Source: Aquilaria yunnanensis (taxonomy: Eukaryota > Streptophyta > Magnoliopsida > Malvales > Thymelaeaceae). Taken from it: a DNA stretch of 64,000 nucleotides. A program made the position numbers and the translations under genes. Under the pieces are notes generated by a model. The model was given only the letters and a program-made list of their open reading frames with translations, searched no databases and was not told the origin of the DNA. Below are positions 44,231 through 55,695 of this stretch, one piece after another; within the stretch, counting starts at the first letter, position 1; every line of letters starts with the position of its first letter. Location of the stretch: contig CM077597.1 of NCBI GenBank assembly GCA_039654915.1, positions 82,276,001 to 82,340,000 of the forward strand, given 5' to 3'.

Positions 44231-46241
44231 TGTTGATTTTTTCAACCTACAAAGATCATACATGAAAACATAGAATCACGTAAATTAAATTGAAATAAAC
44301 AAAAGATCTGACCTGATTTAGGTTCCATCAATGACTATTGGCCCAAATGCAACCAAGAGGGGGGTGAATTAGTTGGGTTTCAAATAAAACAAAAAAATGA
44401 GTTCTTGAACCTTCAAACTCAAAGTTAATTTAAGGAAAAATAATTAACCCTATTTTAACCAGAAAAAGACTACTACAATCCACCTAAATTTGCTTTGAAA
44501 GCAACCTTTAAATTATTTTTTAAAACAAACAATTTTAATCAAGATAGGTTGCATAAAACACCAACCAAAGATCAAGTATGTAGAGAGAAGAAGAGAAGCT
44601 TGCACACAAGGATTTATAGAGGTTCGGTCTCTCCTCTTGAGAACCTATTCCTCTCCTCAAGTTCACCACTTGAGAGTTTTCTTCTTCACTATGAATCACA
44701 AGAGTACACACTCCTTTGACAGTTCTCTCTACCAGAACCACTCACTAGTTTTCCTAAAGGCTAACTAAAAACCTCATCAACACTCTTTTCCTCACTAGTT
44801 TTCTTAGAGGCTAACTAGAAACCTCACCAACTCAATCTCACCAAAATGGTGTTTACAAGGTTACAAAGTGGTAAGAATAATAGAAGCTTTCAAAGCTAGA
44901 TAAACAAGTGAAAGCACAAGTTCTTGGCAAATATCAAGTTTGAGCTCTTTGATGATGGATTCTTTTTTCTAGTTGCCAAGAATTATCTCCAAGGTGTTTC
45001 TTCATGTATTTATGCTCATTTGGGGGGCCAAAGAGACGTTGAAACCGTTGGAATGATCAGAAAAGTTCCCCTGAAATCTGGTGGACGTTGCTGTCAATTT
45101 TGACAGGAAATCGCGTCTGTTGCCCAGTTTCACCCAGGTGAAAATATTTTAACTCAGTTGAAAATTTTGTTTGATAACAAAATCCAAGGTTTGACCTCCA
45201 ACGGCTATATTGGTAATTAATGAGCTATCAGCGCTTTATACACATGAAAATCTGACGTGACATGAATTTATAATTAATTTTCAAAGATTTTTTGAATCGA
45301 AAAATCATGCGCAAGTCTGGAATCAACATTTCACCTTGTTAAACAATTTTAATTCGAGTGTTTTCCTGTTCTAGAACAAAAATGCTCTCAGGTTCGAAAA
45401 ATTGCCTCAGTTTCACCCGGTTGAAAAAATTTCACTTGAGTGTTTTTTTGTTCCAGAACCAGAATACTCTCGGGTTCGAAAAATTACTCCAGTTTCATCC
45501 GGTTGAAAAAAATTCACTCGAATGATTTTCTTGTCCAGAATTAAAATACTCTCGGGTTCAAAAACTGGCTCCAGTTTCAACACGTTGAAACGTTTTCACC
45601 CTGTTGAAACTGTAACTCTAGGATTTTCTTACTTCCAAACTTTCAAACTTCAATGAATTTTTTTCCAAAATGATTTCTTCCTTCACAAGCAATGCTTGAA
45701 TCAACATAAATACTTCAAATATACTTATGAAATAATTTTCCTTATAAAGATCAAAACTTTATCAATAAAAAACTAATGTATAAATCTTTAGGTAAAACTG
45801 AAACACATAAAACAACTATGTTTTGTTATCATCAAAATCAAATAAATGTGAGTCATGAATAGAACAAATCCAACAATGACCATAGCGGAAACAAGATTGA
45901 TGAATGTATAGGTCTTATCCCTTATTCCAATTGGCAGTTCTCCCACTGAGTGAAAAACTTTTACCCTAATCACTTAGCTAAAGGAGACCCTTGCTCTCTA
46001 TGTATATAGAAGTTCATAGGACCACCCATCATTGGCTACATGGACATCATTGGTTACATGGACTCTATTGGTATATACTTAAATAAACCTAGATCCGTTA
46101 TTATAATTGGAGTTACTAACTCATCTTCAGATCAATTACCATATAGGCCCTGTATGTTTCATTTGGGCAATTTCAAATTTTTAATCCGATTAAGAAAAAC
46201 ATACACAATTAATATAGCCCACATATAAGAAAATTCTAACA
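44231..46241 (-). repeat. 5' LTR of element B, interrupted by a solo LTR
   Basis: The LTR begins TGTTGATTTTTTCA on the plus strand and ends TTCTAACA at 46241, followed by the CTTTC duplication. It is split at 44335/45881; joined, the halves align with 16150-16594 over about 466 bp. Confidence 0.9.
44336..45875 (-). mobile_element. Solo LTR, 1540 bp, inside element B LTR (SIRE-like copia, tentative)
   Basis: It is flanked by ATGAC on both sides (44331-44335, 45876-45880). On the minus strand it begins TGTTGGATTTG and ends GGGCCAATA, the final CA having changed to TA. It contains GATGATAACAAAAC, a CTTGCACACAAGGATTTATAGAGGTTCGG-type block and, near the end, a CACCCCCCTCTTGG stretch, features I associate with long copia LTRs of the SIRE type. 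No internal coding region exists, so it is a solo LTR. The family assignment is from memory. Confidence 0.8.
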
Positions 46242-46808
46242 CTTTCATGATAAATACGATATAAACTTAGAGAAGTTTTTTTATAATTCGCATTTAGTTA
46301 AGTCAAAAGTTTCTTGGTTTTCTATGATTACAACGGCTTGAATCCTATATACTGATCATAATTTTTTTGTGATTATAACGGCATGAATCAAAATTTTTTT
46401 CTTTTTAGAAAAATGTGTCTAATAGATTAAAGTGATTATTTTTATATATAATAATTAATTACTCTACCTCCATATGACTTGAAAGTTTACATATTTCAAC
46501 CATAAGCTTATTTTTATTAATGTAGGTACTTGAATAAATTCATAAAAATTACTTATTCTGAAAATATTTTATTCAATTGGTTAAATGATATTTATAGTAC
46601 CAGACTTCAAATGTCGAGCATTAGTTTCAAGCAGAAATCAGAAAAATTGAAAATAAAGATTTTTTTTAAATCGGAAAACAACACAGCTCTGTGGTTTTTT
46701 TTTTTTCCTTTTCGACGGGAGAATTTTGCTTTTAACTGTCATTTATTTCTTTTTCTTGAAAGAAAATAATGACGTTTACTTAATCGTAAGAGGCGGCCGG
46801 CAAAACTC
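46242..46808. other. Host spacer / possible promoter region
   Basis: AT-rich sequence with no repeat recognised. It lies upstream of the TATA box at 46809 and would be the promoter of the candidate host gene. Confidence 0.45.
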
Positions 46809-46816
46809 TATATAAG
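46809..46816 (+). promoter_or_regulatory. TATA box of candidate host gene
   Basis: TATATAAG, about 200 bases before the candidate ATG at 47012. A possible leader intron follows, with donor TTG/GTAATATC near 46911 and acceptor TTATGCAG at 46990-46997. Confidence 0.45.
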
Positions 46817-47011
46817 GAGTATTCCGTTAGCAAGATTTCTCACAACTGAGCTCTAAGCATAGGCAGTAGAATAAGTGCAAAGCCTTCGAAGCAAGAGCAT
46901 CTGGATCACTTGGTAATATCACTTATTCGCTGTTAGTACGGGTTTAGTATTTTTTACTTAATTCCTTTAAGTGATTCTTATCTTAAAATTATGCAGCAAT
47001 TTTCGCACACA

Positions 47012-47203
47012 ATGGCTGGTGGTAAAACGCAGGGCTCCATTTCAAACTGTCACAGCTATGCCACGGGTTTGATGGACCAGAAGGAATGAAACGGCAAGGA
47101 GAACCCCAATAAGGTGTATCCGCAGTCGATACTTAACACTAACACGGTGAGTTTTTGGCAATTACTGGATATAGTGAATAATAACACTTCATCTGGCGCT
47201 TTG
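47012..47203 (+). pseudogene. Candidate host exon, 5' half, split by element E
   Basis: ATG at 47012 (MAGGKTQGSISNCHSYATGL) opens a frame with one in-frame TGA at 47087. The frame then stays open to 47203, where element E begins. When E and one CTTTG copy are removed it continues in the same frame from 61660 to about 61752, next to a possible splice donor. The product is not recognised. The upstream TATA box and leader splice signals make a host gene plausible. A GTGAGT at 47154 could be an alternative donor. The stop plus the insertion suggest the gene is dead. Confidence 0.4.
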
Positions 47204-47475
47204 TGTTGAAGATCATGCGAATTTGTTTCCTTGATATTCATGGTTTGTTAGTTTTTGAATAAGCATAGGAGTCTGGTAGCAGTATGTGTTAAACGTGTTC
47301 CTATCTTTCAGCTAGTTTATGTTAGACAGTTGAGTGTTTGTAGCAAAGTTTGTTTCAGCTTCTACTCATGTATTGCCTATTTAATGGACTAAGTTTTCAT
47401 CGAATAAAGCAGATTTGATCTGTAGCATCAATTCTTTTTCGTGTTCTCTGTTGTTTCTTTGCTCAATCTCCAACA
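47204..47475 (+). repeat. 5' LTR of element E
   Basis: Begins TGTTGAAGATCATG and ends CTCCAACA; nearly identical to 61388-61659 (differences such as GCGAATT/GTGAATT near the start). Confidence 0.93.
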
Positions 47476-47478
47476 AAT

Positions 47479-47490
47479 TGGTATCAGAGC
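47479..47490 (+). promoter_or_regulatory. tRNA-iMet primer binding site, element E
   Basis: TGGTATCAGAGC, three bases after the LTR, the standard copia primer sequence. Confidence 0.92.
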
Positions 47491-47529
47491 TAGGTTCCTT
47501 TTGAACTGGGCATTCTATTTTTATAAAAA

Positions 47530-48268
47530 ATGGCTGCAAATCTAAGTTCTCTTAATATGTCTCAGCCACAAATTCCTATTTTCAAAGGTGATTCATACGA
47601 ATTCTGGAGCATTAAAATGAAAACTCTTTTTAAGTCCCAGGATCTTTGGGATTTTGTCGAGTCTAGCTATGCAGAAGCCAGGGATGATGATACTTGCCAC
47701 AAGGAGAATTTGAAGCGCGATGCAAAGGCTCTTTTTTTCATCCAGCAGGCAGTGGATGAAGCCATCTTTTCAAGGATAGCTGCAGCTACAACCGCAAAAA
47801 CAGGCATGGTCAATCCTTAAAATCGAATATTAAGGATTGACAAAGGTAATTGCCGTCAAACTGCAATCACTTAGACGGGTTTTCGAAACTTTTTGCATGA
47901 AGAATAATGAGTCGGTCCAGGAATACTTGGCTAGAGTATCAGCAGTTGTGAGTCAAATGCGTTCGTATAGAGAAACAATGAGTGATGAAATTGTGGTAGC
48001 TAGAGTTTTAAGAAGTTTGACTCCAAAATTGGATCATGTGGTTGCTACCATTGAAGAGTATAAGTATTTATCAAATTTTTCTTTTGATGAACTATCGGGT
48101 CTTTGCAAGCCCATGAAGCCAGAATTAACCGGTCCGTTACCAGAGAAAAAGAAAAGGCATTTCAGACAAAGGGGGAGCCAGATTCCTCTAACCAGCGTAT
48201 GAGAGGAAGAGGTAGAGGAAACTACCGAGGATGAGGACGAAGGCATAGTAGCTCTCTTCAATGTTCCT
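47530..48268 (+). pseudogene. gag: Gag of element E, 5' part
   Basis: ATG 47530 opens MAANLSSLNMSQPQIPIFKG, a typical copia Gag start, with YEFWSIKMKTLFKSQDLWD and DAKALFFIQQAV following. A frameshift near 47800 and a TAA near 47831 break the frame. It resumes at 47837 (ESVQEYLARVSAVVSQMR) to a basic RGRGRGN-type stretch near 48200-48230. The frame is finally cut at 48268, inside the zinc-knuckle codons, by element F; the knuckle continues at 58234. Confidence 0.88.
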
Positions 48269-50801
48269 TGTGACGGAACGGGGCCCAGTGCCCCTAATCT
48301 TGTAGGCTCTTAGGGATAATGAATCCCACTAGTTACAATTGGCTAACTATTACTCGTCAATATAAATTAAAACAATTTATATGCAACTAGTTACTTAGCC
48401 TACTCAGATTAAGTTATGCATGCTTCTGACTTGGCAATGCAACCGAAATTTAAAAGTCTTGAATTAAAACATTGCTCGAGCATTTCATTAAAACATACTG
48501 AAAATGTACCAAGTCATTGAAATACTAGTTGCTTTAACTACAAGTAACAGTTTTGTGCATACATATAACTCTAGCATGCACCCAAAAGTAACAAGATGGA
48601 TTTACATCCTAATGTATCCCAATAGAGGCAACTTACTTAGTACACAAAGTACTATGTACAAGAGACAAAACTACTACTAACTAAGATCATTTACTTGAGC
48701 CCACCTTGAGCTAAACCAAGCTTCAAGTGTAGCCCTTCACTAGACCTTGTTCTTGTGTACTCTTAGCCTCTACACTGTAAAGGCACAACTTGGTTAGCAC
48801 ATAACTTATACTGCAAGAAACTAGAATCACTAGGATTCTCAATAAAATACCTGCAAAACAGAAAGCTTAGGCCTCAACTATCACCTCAGTGATTAGGCCC
48901 GGGATTAGATCCTGCACAATAAAACTAAGGGAATGAGTACTTAAAAGTACTCAGTAAGGATTCCCTTCTTGAATACCTGCAAAGAAATATGCAACAAATA
49001 TGCAGTATGGCAACCAAGCAATCAAACATGCAATTCAAACAACAAACAATCAACAAAATGCCAAAAATGCAATGTATGGATGTATGGTATGGAATGCACA
49101 CAACACATGCACTTGGGACTTTCTGCACTTAAGTGCCTTAATTCTTGCCGTGAGCTCAAACGGCTGAGGTACTTGAGATACTGGCCCTCGTATCCCGGAC
49201 ACTTTACCTCAATTAAGTCCCATCTACGGGTTCTAGAGTAGGTCGTCACCTATCTCAAACTTACCCGCCTTTACCCTTGATTTATTGTACAGGGTAGTCT
49301 TACTATGTGGTTTAACTAGTCAAACCCTCAAGGTTTAACTCAAAATACTACTAGTGGCTCACTTACCAAACCAAATGGCTTGGTTGGGATCGACTTAGGT
49401 TTTTCTCTCTATTGACCATATGTAATTGATACTCTATATGGCCAATAAAGAGTCTAAAAACCCACTTAATCCCCTTAATTTCCATTTAAAAACTTAAATA
49501 CTATAAGTTACTTAGCCACCAAGTCACATTTCTTTTATACTTAACCACACAACTTGACTACCTTCCAAATAACGCACAATTCCCACCTTAGGAACGAATT
49601 CTAGACCCAACCGAGGCTATGGAACGTCTTAGAATAGCCTAGGGATAGAAACCGAGAGTCTAAGTTAATCTTAGGATGGCCGGAAATCGAGGCCAAAATT
49701 GCATTTGGCGATGCGGCGCCAAAGAGCAAATGCTTTTGGCGACGCGGCGCCGCCGAGTAAACGCTCTGTGTACATTTTCGCTTCTTGGCGCCGCGGCGCC
49801 AATTCACGGACGAATTGGCGACGCGTCGCCAATTCAATTTTTCTGGGTTTATGCGACAGCGTCGCTCTTGTACACAAGCTACTCAAACTCTCTCATTTCT
49901 CATCCAAACTTAATGGGTCTTGTTTCTAATTCATCCCAACACACAAAGCTACAAAACCATGCATTATTTGAGCTTAATTACTTGAACCCTTACCTCAATT
50001 TTAGCACACAAGCAAGCAATGCAACAAAGCCTCCTAAGCTCAATTGAGCTTCCTTGAGTTCCAAGCCTAAAACCAACGAAAATTGGCACCCAAACCAATC
50101 AAACCAAAACCATTTCTAGCTCTAGAAACAACCTATAAACACACCAAATGATCTCAAGAAGCTTACCTACGAAAATTGGATTCCAAAACAAGCTCCAAAG
50201 ATCAAAGGAAGCAAGAACACTAGCAAAGGGGCTTAGTGATCTTTCTAACACCTTGGGCACCCTTAATTCAATGAGAACTTGCAAGAAAATGGAAGCTTGG
50301 GCTGTGATTTTGGGAGAGGAGATGGAGCCACGAATTTTTTGTGTTGCAATGAAATGGCTAAGTATGAAGAAGAGAAGAAGAAACTTAACTTATAAGCTTA
50401 TTAAGCAACTTTTCTCTCCCTTGCACTCAAGCCCTCATACTTTCATTTGTTTCAAATAGCTCACCAACTCACACTCCAAACTCACTTTTCTTTGTTTTAA
50501 AAGGTACTAAAGAGCTTCCCAAACTTAATTTTCTTGAACACTTTAGCCACTTAAGTTCTAAATGGCTCAAAAAGAACACTTAGTGCCACAAGTTGTCAAA
50601 ACTTACTAGGATGATTCTAAAAGCTAGAACAACTAATGGTCTTGACTTAACTATGCCAAATCACACTTAGGAACTCACTTAACTTGATTAAGCTTATGTT
50701 ACTTGCTTAACAAGGCACTAATTTGAGGTACTTAATTTCATAAACACTTAATCAAAGTAAATAAACACTTACTTGATTAGTTAACTAGGAGAGCTGTCAC
50801 A
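48269..50801 (-). repeat. 3' LTR of element F
   Basis: 2533 bp. Contains a GC-rich palindrome cluster (49697-49835), including perfect palindromes at 49785-49802 and 49812-49835. The last codons of the Gag-Pol frame extend into it (to 50777). Short open frames inside are not genes; they recur identically in the other LTR. Confidence 0.95.
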
Positions 50802-53800
50802 TCCTCCCCTCCTTCAGAAATTTGGTCCTCCAAATTCTGACTTAATTGAGCATACAAACTTGGATATTGCCTTAGCATATCCTGCTCGGTCTCCCAAGTG
50901 GCCTCTTCCTCCCCATGGTTAGACCATAGTACCTTGACCATTGGGATCTGTTTGGTCCTTAGTTTTCGGACTTGACGGTCAAGAAACTTGATAGGATGTT
51001 CCTCATAACTTAGGTCCTCTCTCAAGGGAATAGTGGGCGGGGTTAACACTTGCCCAGGGTTCACAATGCACTTCCTTAAGGAACTCACATGAAACACATT
51101 ATGAACATGGGCTAAACTTGGCGGTAAAGCCAACCGATAAGCCACTTTTCCTACCCTTTCGAGAATTTCAAAAGGACCAATAAACCTTGGTGCCAACTTA
51201 CCCCTTTGACCAAACCTAGCCACACCTTTCATAGGTGAGACTTTAAGGAGTACTCGGTCTCCTACCTCAAACTCTAAATCTTTTCTTCGCACATTGGCGT
51301 ACTTAGCTTGCCGGTCTGAGGCAGCTTTGATCCTTGTTTGGATCAACTTAATCTTTGCCGTGGTCTCGGCAATGATTTCTGGACCAACAATTATTTCATC
51401 AGCTTTATCTGCCCAACAATGAGGGGTCACACACTTACGCCCATACAAAGCCTCGTAGGGCGCCATCTTAATAGCTTCTTGATAGCTATTATTATAAGCA
51501 AATTCAATCAAAGGCAGATGTTGGTCCCAATCCCCTTTGAAGTCCATCACACAACTTCGTAACATATCTTCCAAGGTTTGGATCACCCGCTCAGTCTGCC
51601 CGTCAGTCTGAGGGTGATATGCAGTACTTAGGTTCACAGCGGAACCCATAGCCTTTTGAAAGGCACTCCAAAACCTTGAAACAAAACGGGGATCTCTATC
51701 AGATACAATCTGATCAGGAATACCATGAAGTCTTACTACTTCTCGGATATACAACTGGGCTAATTTCTCCATGGTATAAGTGATTTTAATGGGGATAAAA
51801 TGTGCAGATTTTGTTAACCTATCCACCACCACCCAAATGGAATCATGCTGGCTTCTTGTGTTTGGCAACCCAACACAGAAGTCCATGGTGATGGATCCCC
51901 ATTTCCTTTCTGGGAGTGGTAAACTTTGCAACATTCCTGATGGCCTTTGGTGCTCTGCCTTCACCATTTGACAGGTGAGGCACTTAGACACATATTCATA
52001 CATGTCTCTCTTAAACTTTGGCCACCAAAAATGAGTCCTAAGGTCATGGTACATCTTATTCACACCAGGGTGAACATTAAACTTACTCGTATGTGCCTCC
52101 TGCAACACCTGTTGCCTTAATTCACTTGGCACATAGAGCCGGTCACCAAAATAAAGTAACCCATCCTTGTACTGAAATTCCTTCAATACAGTACCATGCT
52201 TTTCCTCCCCAGAAATTCTTTTCAAGCTCGAATCACTTTCTTGAGCTTGCTTAACTCTAGTCAGCCATGCTGACTGAATTTCAAGGACCATGACTTGAGC
52301 CATTTCCCATTCTCTCCACAATTCATATAGAACTGTGAATTGCTCTGCACTAGGATCTTTTGAGGTTTGTGTTACTTGATCCTTGGAGAGAATTACCCCA
52401 GAATACTTACGGCTCAAGGCATCAGCAACCACGTTGCCTTTACCTGAACAATAGTCTATCGAGCAATCATAATCCTTGATATACTCGACCCATCTTCTCT
52501 GCCTCATGTTAAGATCCTTTTGAGTAAATAAGTACTTCAGACTTTTATGGTCTGTAAAGATCTTAAAGGATCTTCCCATAAGGTAGTGTCTCCAGAGCTT
52601 TAAAGCAAACACAACTGCTGCTAACTCAAGATCATGCACTGGGTAATTCAACTCGTTAGGCCTTAACTGCCTAGACCCATATGCAATCACTTGCTTATCC
52701 TGCATCAACACACATCCTAATCCTGTCCCAGATGCATCGGTATAAACCACAAAAGTCTCATGCGGATCTGGTAGGATTAAGATGGGAGCAGAAATTAACC
52801 TTTCCTTAAGCTCCTGGAAACTCTCCTCACACTTAGGAGTCCAAATAAACTTCTGTGCCTTCTTTGTCAAGGCGGTCAATGACGAAGCTATTATAGAAAA
52901 TTTCTCAATAAACCTTCGATAATAGCCTGCCAAACCCAAGAAACTCCTAACTTCAGTTACAGTTGTTGGGCGTTTCCACTCCACCACAGCCTTTACCTTT
53001 TCTGGGTCCACACTTAATCCTTGAGCATTTATAATATGTCCAAGGAAAGGAATTTCACTTGCCCAGAACTGGCACTTAGATAGTTTGGCATAAAACTGAT
53101 TACTCTTGAGTACTTGCAAAACTATCTCTAAATGTTTTTCATGCTCGTGGGGAGTCGGGGAATACACCAAAATATCATCAATAAACACCTCAACAAACTG
53201 ATCTAGGTAGGGCCTAAAAATCCGATTCATGGTATCCATGAAAACTGCCGGAGCATTAGTCACTCCAAACGGCATAACGGTATACTCATAATGCCCATAC
53301 CTAGTCCTGAATGCAGTCTTCGGGATGTCCTCATCCCTAACTCTTATCTGGAAATATCCAGACCTTAGGTCTATTTTTGAAAAGACCTTCGCCCCTCTTA
53401 ATCTATCAAATAGATCATCAATTCTGGGCAATGGGTACTTATTCTTTACCGTTACTGCATTCAGTTTTCTATAGTCTATACACAACCTTAAGGTTCCATC
53501 CTTTTTCTTTACAAACAACACTGGAGCACCCCACGGGGAAATACTTGGCCTAATAAAGCCTTTCTCAAGCAACTCTTCTAATTGCTTTTTCAGCTCATCC
53601 ATTTCAGGTGCTGACATTCTATAAGGGGGTATGGAAATTGGTTCTGCCCCAGGCTGTAAATGTATGGAGAATTCAATCTCCCTTCTTGGAGGTAACCCTG
53701 GGAGGTCTACAGGAAAAACTTCTGGAAATAGATTGGCTACTTGAATTTCCTTGAGTTGCTCCTCGACTGCCACTCCGTTCAACGAGCAAGCGACCAACTC

Positions 53801-55558
53801 ACTCGGAACGGGAATGGACTCCAATAACTTGAGGTGCAAACTCTTTACACTACTTGCCAAACCGCCTGTGCAAGTTATACTTACCCCTGAGGCATCCTCA
53901 AGAGTGACCTTACAACCCGCACAGTCAATCTGGGCCTTAAACTTACTTAACCAATCCATTCCAAGGACAATATCATAAGGAATTGAGGCCAAGACCCAAA
54001 GGTCACTTAAAAATTTACTACCTCCTAATTCCAAAGGATATCCCACAACCATTTCATTGGTAAACACAAGGTTACTCCCCACTGACTTAATGAACATCAT
54101 TTCATCAAGCACAGTTCTATGCAAACCAAACTTAACAACCATGCCTAGAGTAATGACAGAAATAGTAGTACCAGTATCAAACAGAATTCTAATACTACTA
54201 TCCTGAACATTAAAGTTACCTTGCACAGCTGTAGGCTCTCTGGATACCTGGCTTGCCAGTGCAAAAACTCGTGGTGGCACAGGAGGAACTCTGACAAAAG
54301 TACTACCAGCACTACCAACTCCTGAGGCTCCCGGTCGTCCTTGACCTTGGTCTTGTCTAAGCCTTGGGCACTCCTTAGCCCAATGTCCTGGCTGACGGCA
54401 GTAATTGCAGAGATCGGTTCCAAGAGTACAAGGTTTGTTACCATGAAATCTTTGACACTTAGGACAACGGCCTTTTGCAGCTTTCTTGATTTTCTTGGAA
54501 GGTCCTTGATCACCTCCCACACTAGGCCTTTTATCCATTAACCTTGAATGTACTAGAACCCTCGGCTCAACGGCCTTTTCATTGGATTTTGCTTCCATCA
54601 ACTCCCTTTCCAACACTAAGGCTTTTTGGACAGCCTCATGATAGGTCCGAACTCCTATCACTGTCAGAAAACTCCTCAACTCCACCCTAAGTCCACGAAT
54701 GAACTTCTTTGCCTTTAGTTCATCTTTTCCGGCCAAATGAGGTGCATACCGAAAAAGAGAACTAAACTTCCTTTCATACTCATGAACTGTTAGCCTTCCC
54801 TGGATTAGTTCATCAAACTCAATCCGCTTTTGATCCTGGGCAGCCTCACTATTGAATTCATTTTGAAACTCCTTCTCGAATTCAATCCAATCAAGCTCTT
54901 TAGGCCTTTGCCCGATCCTCCCTTCATTATAAGCATCAAGCCTTTCCATGACATCCTTCCACCATAATGAAGCCTTGCCCTCTAAAACGAAAGGTACTAA
55001 ATCCATCTTTACTTTGTCATCCAACTTCATGTTCTTGAAGATCTCCTTAATCTGATACAACCACCCTTCTGCCATATCAGGATCTCCTATGCCATTGAAC
55101 TTGGGAGTATTGATGTCCCGGCATAAGGAAACAAGTCCCATATGGTCTGGAATGACGGGTCTCCTCCGTCTCCTCCTTGGATGGATGTCCTCCTCATCTT
55201 CCTCCTCACTGTCCTCTTCACTGTCCTCACTGGACTCTACTTGAGCATGCTCATTAAATGGTTCCTGACCTTGCACTTGCCCCTGGGGCGGGGGATTTCT
55301 CCCCTGACCTTGGTGCACCGTTGGGCCTTGGTGCACTTCGGCCCTTACCCCATTAGGGTCCTCCAAGGTCTCCCCCTGAGCTGGAGGTTGAGCACGCTCT
55401 TCAAGCAAAATGGCCATGCCATGTAACATCCGGTCCATCGACTCATTAAGTCTCCTCAACAAGGAAACCACTTCCCTTATGTCTGATCCACCGGGATCAC
55501 TAGTTCCTGCACCGGAACCCTGAGCCTCAGCAGTAGTACCAGCCCGTGTATTCACCAT
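50777..55558 (-). CDS. gag-pol: Gag-Pol polyprotein of chromovirus element F
   Basis: A single 1593-codon frame from ATG 55558 (MVNTRAGT); the frame is open 20 codons upstream but has no ATG there. Order: acidic N-terminus and an arginine run (residues ~127-133); capsid core ~155-300; zinc knuckle CX2CX4HX4C at 384-397; protease with DTG at 461-463; reverse transcriptase ~640-830 with FIDD at 792-795; RNase H with acidic residues D941, E978, D1003; integrase zinc site (C1193, C1196) and D1226, D1287, E1323, the last two separated by 35 residues as in the D,D-35-E triad; GPF module ~1456-1480; a C-terminal chromodomain ~1520-1572 ([16 protein letters not shown]), which in this clade binds histone tails to direct integration. 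No stop, frameshift or missing catalytic residue was seen. The last nine codons lie inside the 3' LTR. Confidence 0.95.
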   Translation of the reverse strand: MVNTRAGTTAEAQGSGAGTSDPGGSDIREVVSLLRRLNESMDRMLHGMAILLEERAQPPAQGETLEDPNGVRAEVHQGPTVHQGQGRNPPPQGQVQGQEPFNEHAQVESSEDSEEDSEEEDEEDIHPRRRRRRPVIPDHMGLVSLCRDINTPKFNGIGDPDMAEGWLYQIKEIFKNMKLDDKVKMDLVPFVLEGKASLWWKDVMERLDAYNEGRIGQRPKELDWIEFEKEFQNEFNSEAAQDQKRIEFDELIQGRLTVHEYERKFSSLFRYAPHLAGKDELKAKKFIRGLRVELRSFLTVIGVRTYHEAVQKALVLERELMEAKSNEKAVEPRVLVHSRLMDKRPSVGGDQGPSKKIKKAAKGRCPKCQRFHGNKPCTLGTDLCNYCRQPGHWAKECPRLRQDQGQGRPGASGVGSAGSTFVRVPPVPPRVFALASQVSREPTAVQGNFNVQDSSIRILFDTGTTISVITLGMVVKFGLHRTVLDEMMFIKSVGSNLVFTNEMVVGYPLELGGSKFLSDLWVLASIPYDIVLGMDWLSKFKAQIDCAGCKVTLEDASGVSITCTGGLASSVKSLHLKLLESIPVPSELVACSLNGVAVEEQLKEIQVANLFPEVFPVDLPGLPPRREIEFSIHLQPGAEPISIPPYRMSAPEMDELKKQLEELLEKGFIRPSISPWGAPVLFVKKKDGTLRLCIDYRKLNAVTVKNKYPLPRIDDLFDRLRGAKVFSKIDLRSGYFQIRVRDEDIPKTAFRTRYGHYEYTVMPFGVTNAPAVFMDTMNRIFRPYLDQFVEVFIDDILVYSPTPHEHEKHLEIVLQVLKSNQFYAKLSKCQFWASEIPFLGHIINAQGLSVDPEKVKAVVEWKRPTTVTEVRSFLGLAGYYRRFIEKFSIIASSLTALTKKAQKFIWTPKCEESFQELKERLISAPILILPDPHETFVVYTDASGTGLGCVLMQDKQVIAYGSRQLRPNELNYPVHDLELAAVVFALKLWRHYLMGRSFKIFTDHKSLKYLFTQKDLNMRQRRWVEYIKDYDCSIDYCSGKGNVVADALSRKYSGVILSKDQVTQTSKDPSAEQFTVLYELWREWEMAQVMVLEIQSAWLTRVKQAQESDSSLKRISGEEKHGTVLKEFQYKDGLLYFGDRLYVPSELRQQVLQEAHTSKFNVHPGVNKMYHDLRTHFWWPKFKRDMYEYVSKCLTCQMVKAEHQRPSGMLQSLPLPERKWGSITMDFCVGLPNTRSQHDSIWVVVDRLTKSAHFIPIKITYTMEKLAQLYIREVVRLHGIPDQIVSDRDPRFVSRFWSAFQKAMGSAVNLSTAYHPQTDGQTERVIQTLEDMLRSCVMDFKGDWDQHLPLIEFAYNNSYQEAIKMAPYEALYGRKCVTPHCWADKADEIIVGPEIIAETTAKIKLIQTRIKAASDRQAKYANVRRKDLEFEVGDRVLLKVSPMKGVARFGQRGKLAPRFIGPFEILERVGKVAYRLALPPSLAHVHNVFHVSSLRKCIVNPGQVLTPPTIPLREDLSYEEHPIKFLDRQVRKLRTKQIPMVKVLWSNHGEEEATWETEQDMLRQYPSLYAQLSQNLEDQISEGGEDVTALLVN
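50802..50815 (-). promoter_or_regulatory. Polypurine tract of element F
   Basis: Minus strand GAAGGAGGGGAGGA directly abuts the 3' LTR. It is simultaneously coding (SEGGED) in the Gag-Pol frame. Confidence 0.85.
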
Positions 55559-55672
55559 ACCTGCAACCACAGCCAGAAGACCATATCCAGAGCAACTTAT
55601 AAGCAGTACTAACCACACTTAACACAAGAACACTTTGATCTTAGTTCACTTATTGCCTCTACTAGGAACATT

Positions 55673-55689
55673 AACCCGCTCTGATACCA
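55673..55689 (-). promoter_or_regulatory. tRNA-iMet primer binding site, element F
   Basis: Minus strand TGGTATCAGAGCGGGTT, six bases from the 5' LTR border; perfect iMet-type primer sequence. Confidence 0.92.
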
Positions 55690-55695
55690 ATTTTC

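Larger units (their letters stand above)
16150..46241 (-). mobile_element. Element B: decayed Ty1/copia element split by two insertions
   Basis: LTRs beginning TGTTGATTTTTTCA lie at 16150-16594 and 44231-46241 and are flanked by CTTTC on both outer sides (16145-16149 and 46242-46246), a perfect 5-bp target duplication. The internal region is on the minus strand: primer site 44216-44230, Gag knuckle and integrase at 41706-43105, reverse transcriptase and RNase H at 17255-19223. Removing element C (with one CTTTA) and the solo LTR (with one ATGAC) leaves about 6.07 kb, a normal copia length. The integrase reading frame continues directly from 41706 to 19223 across the removed insert. All frames are broken. 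Confidence 0.92.
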
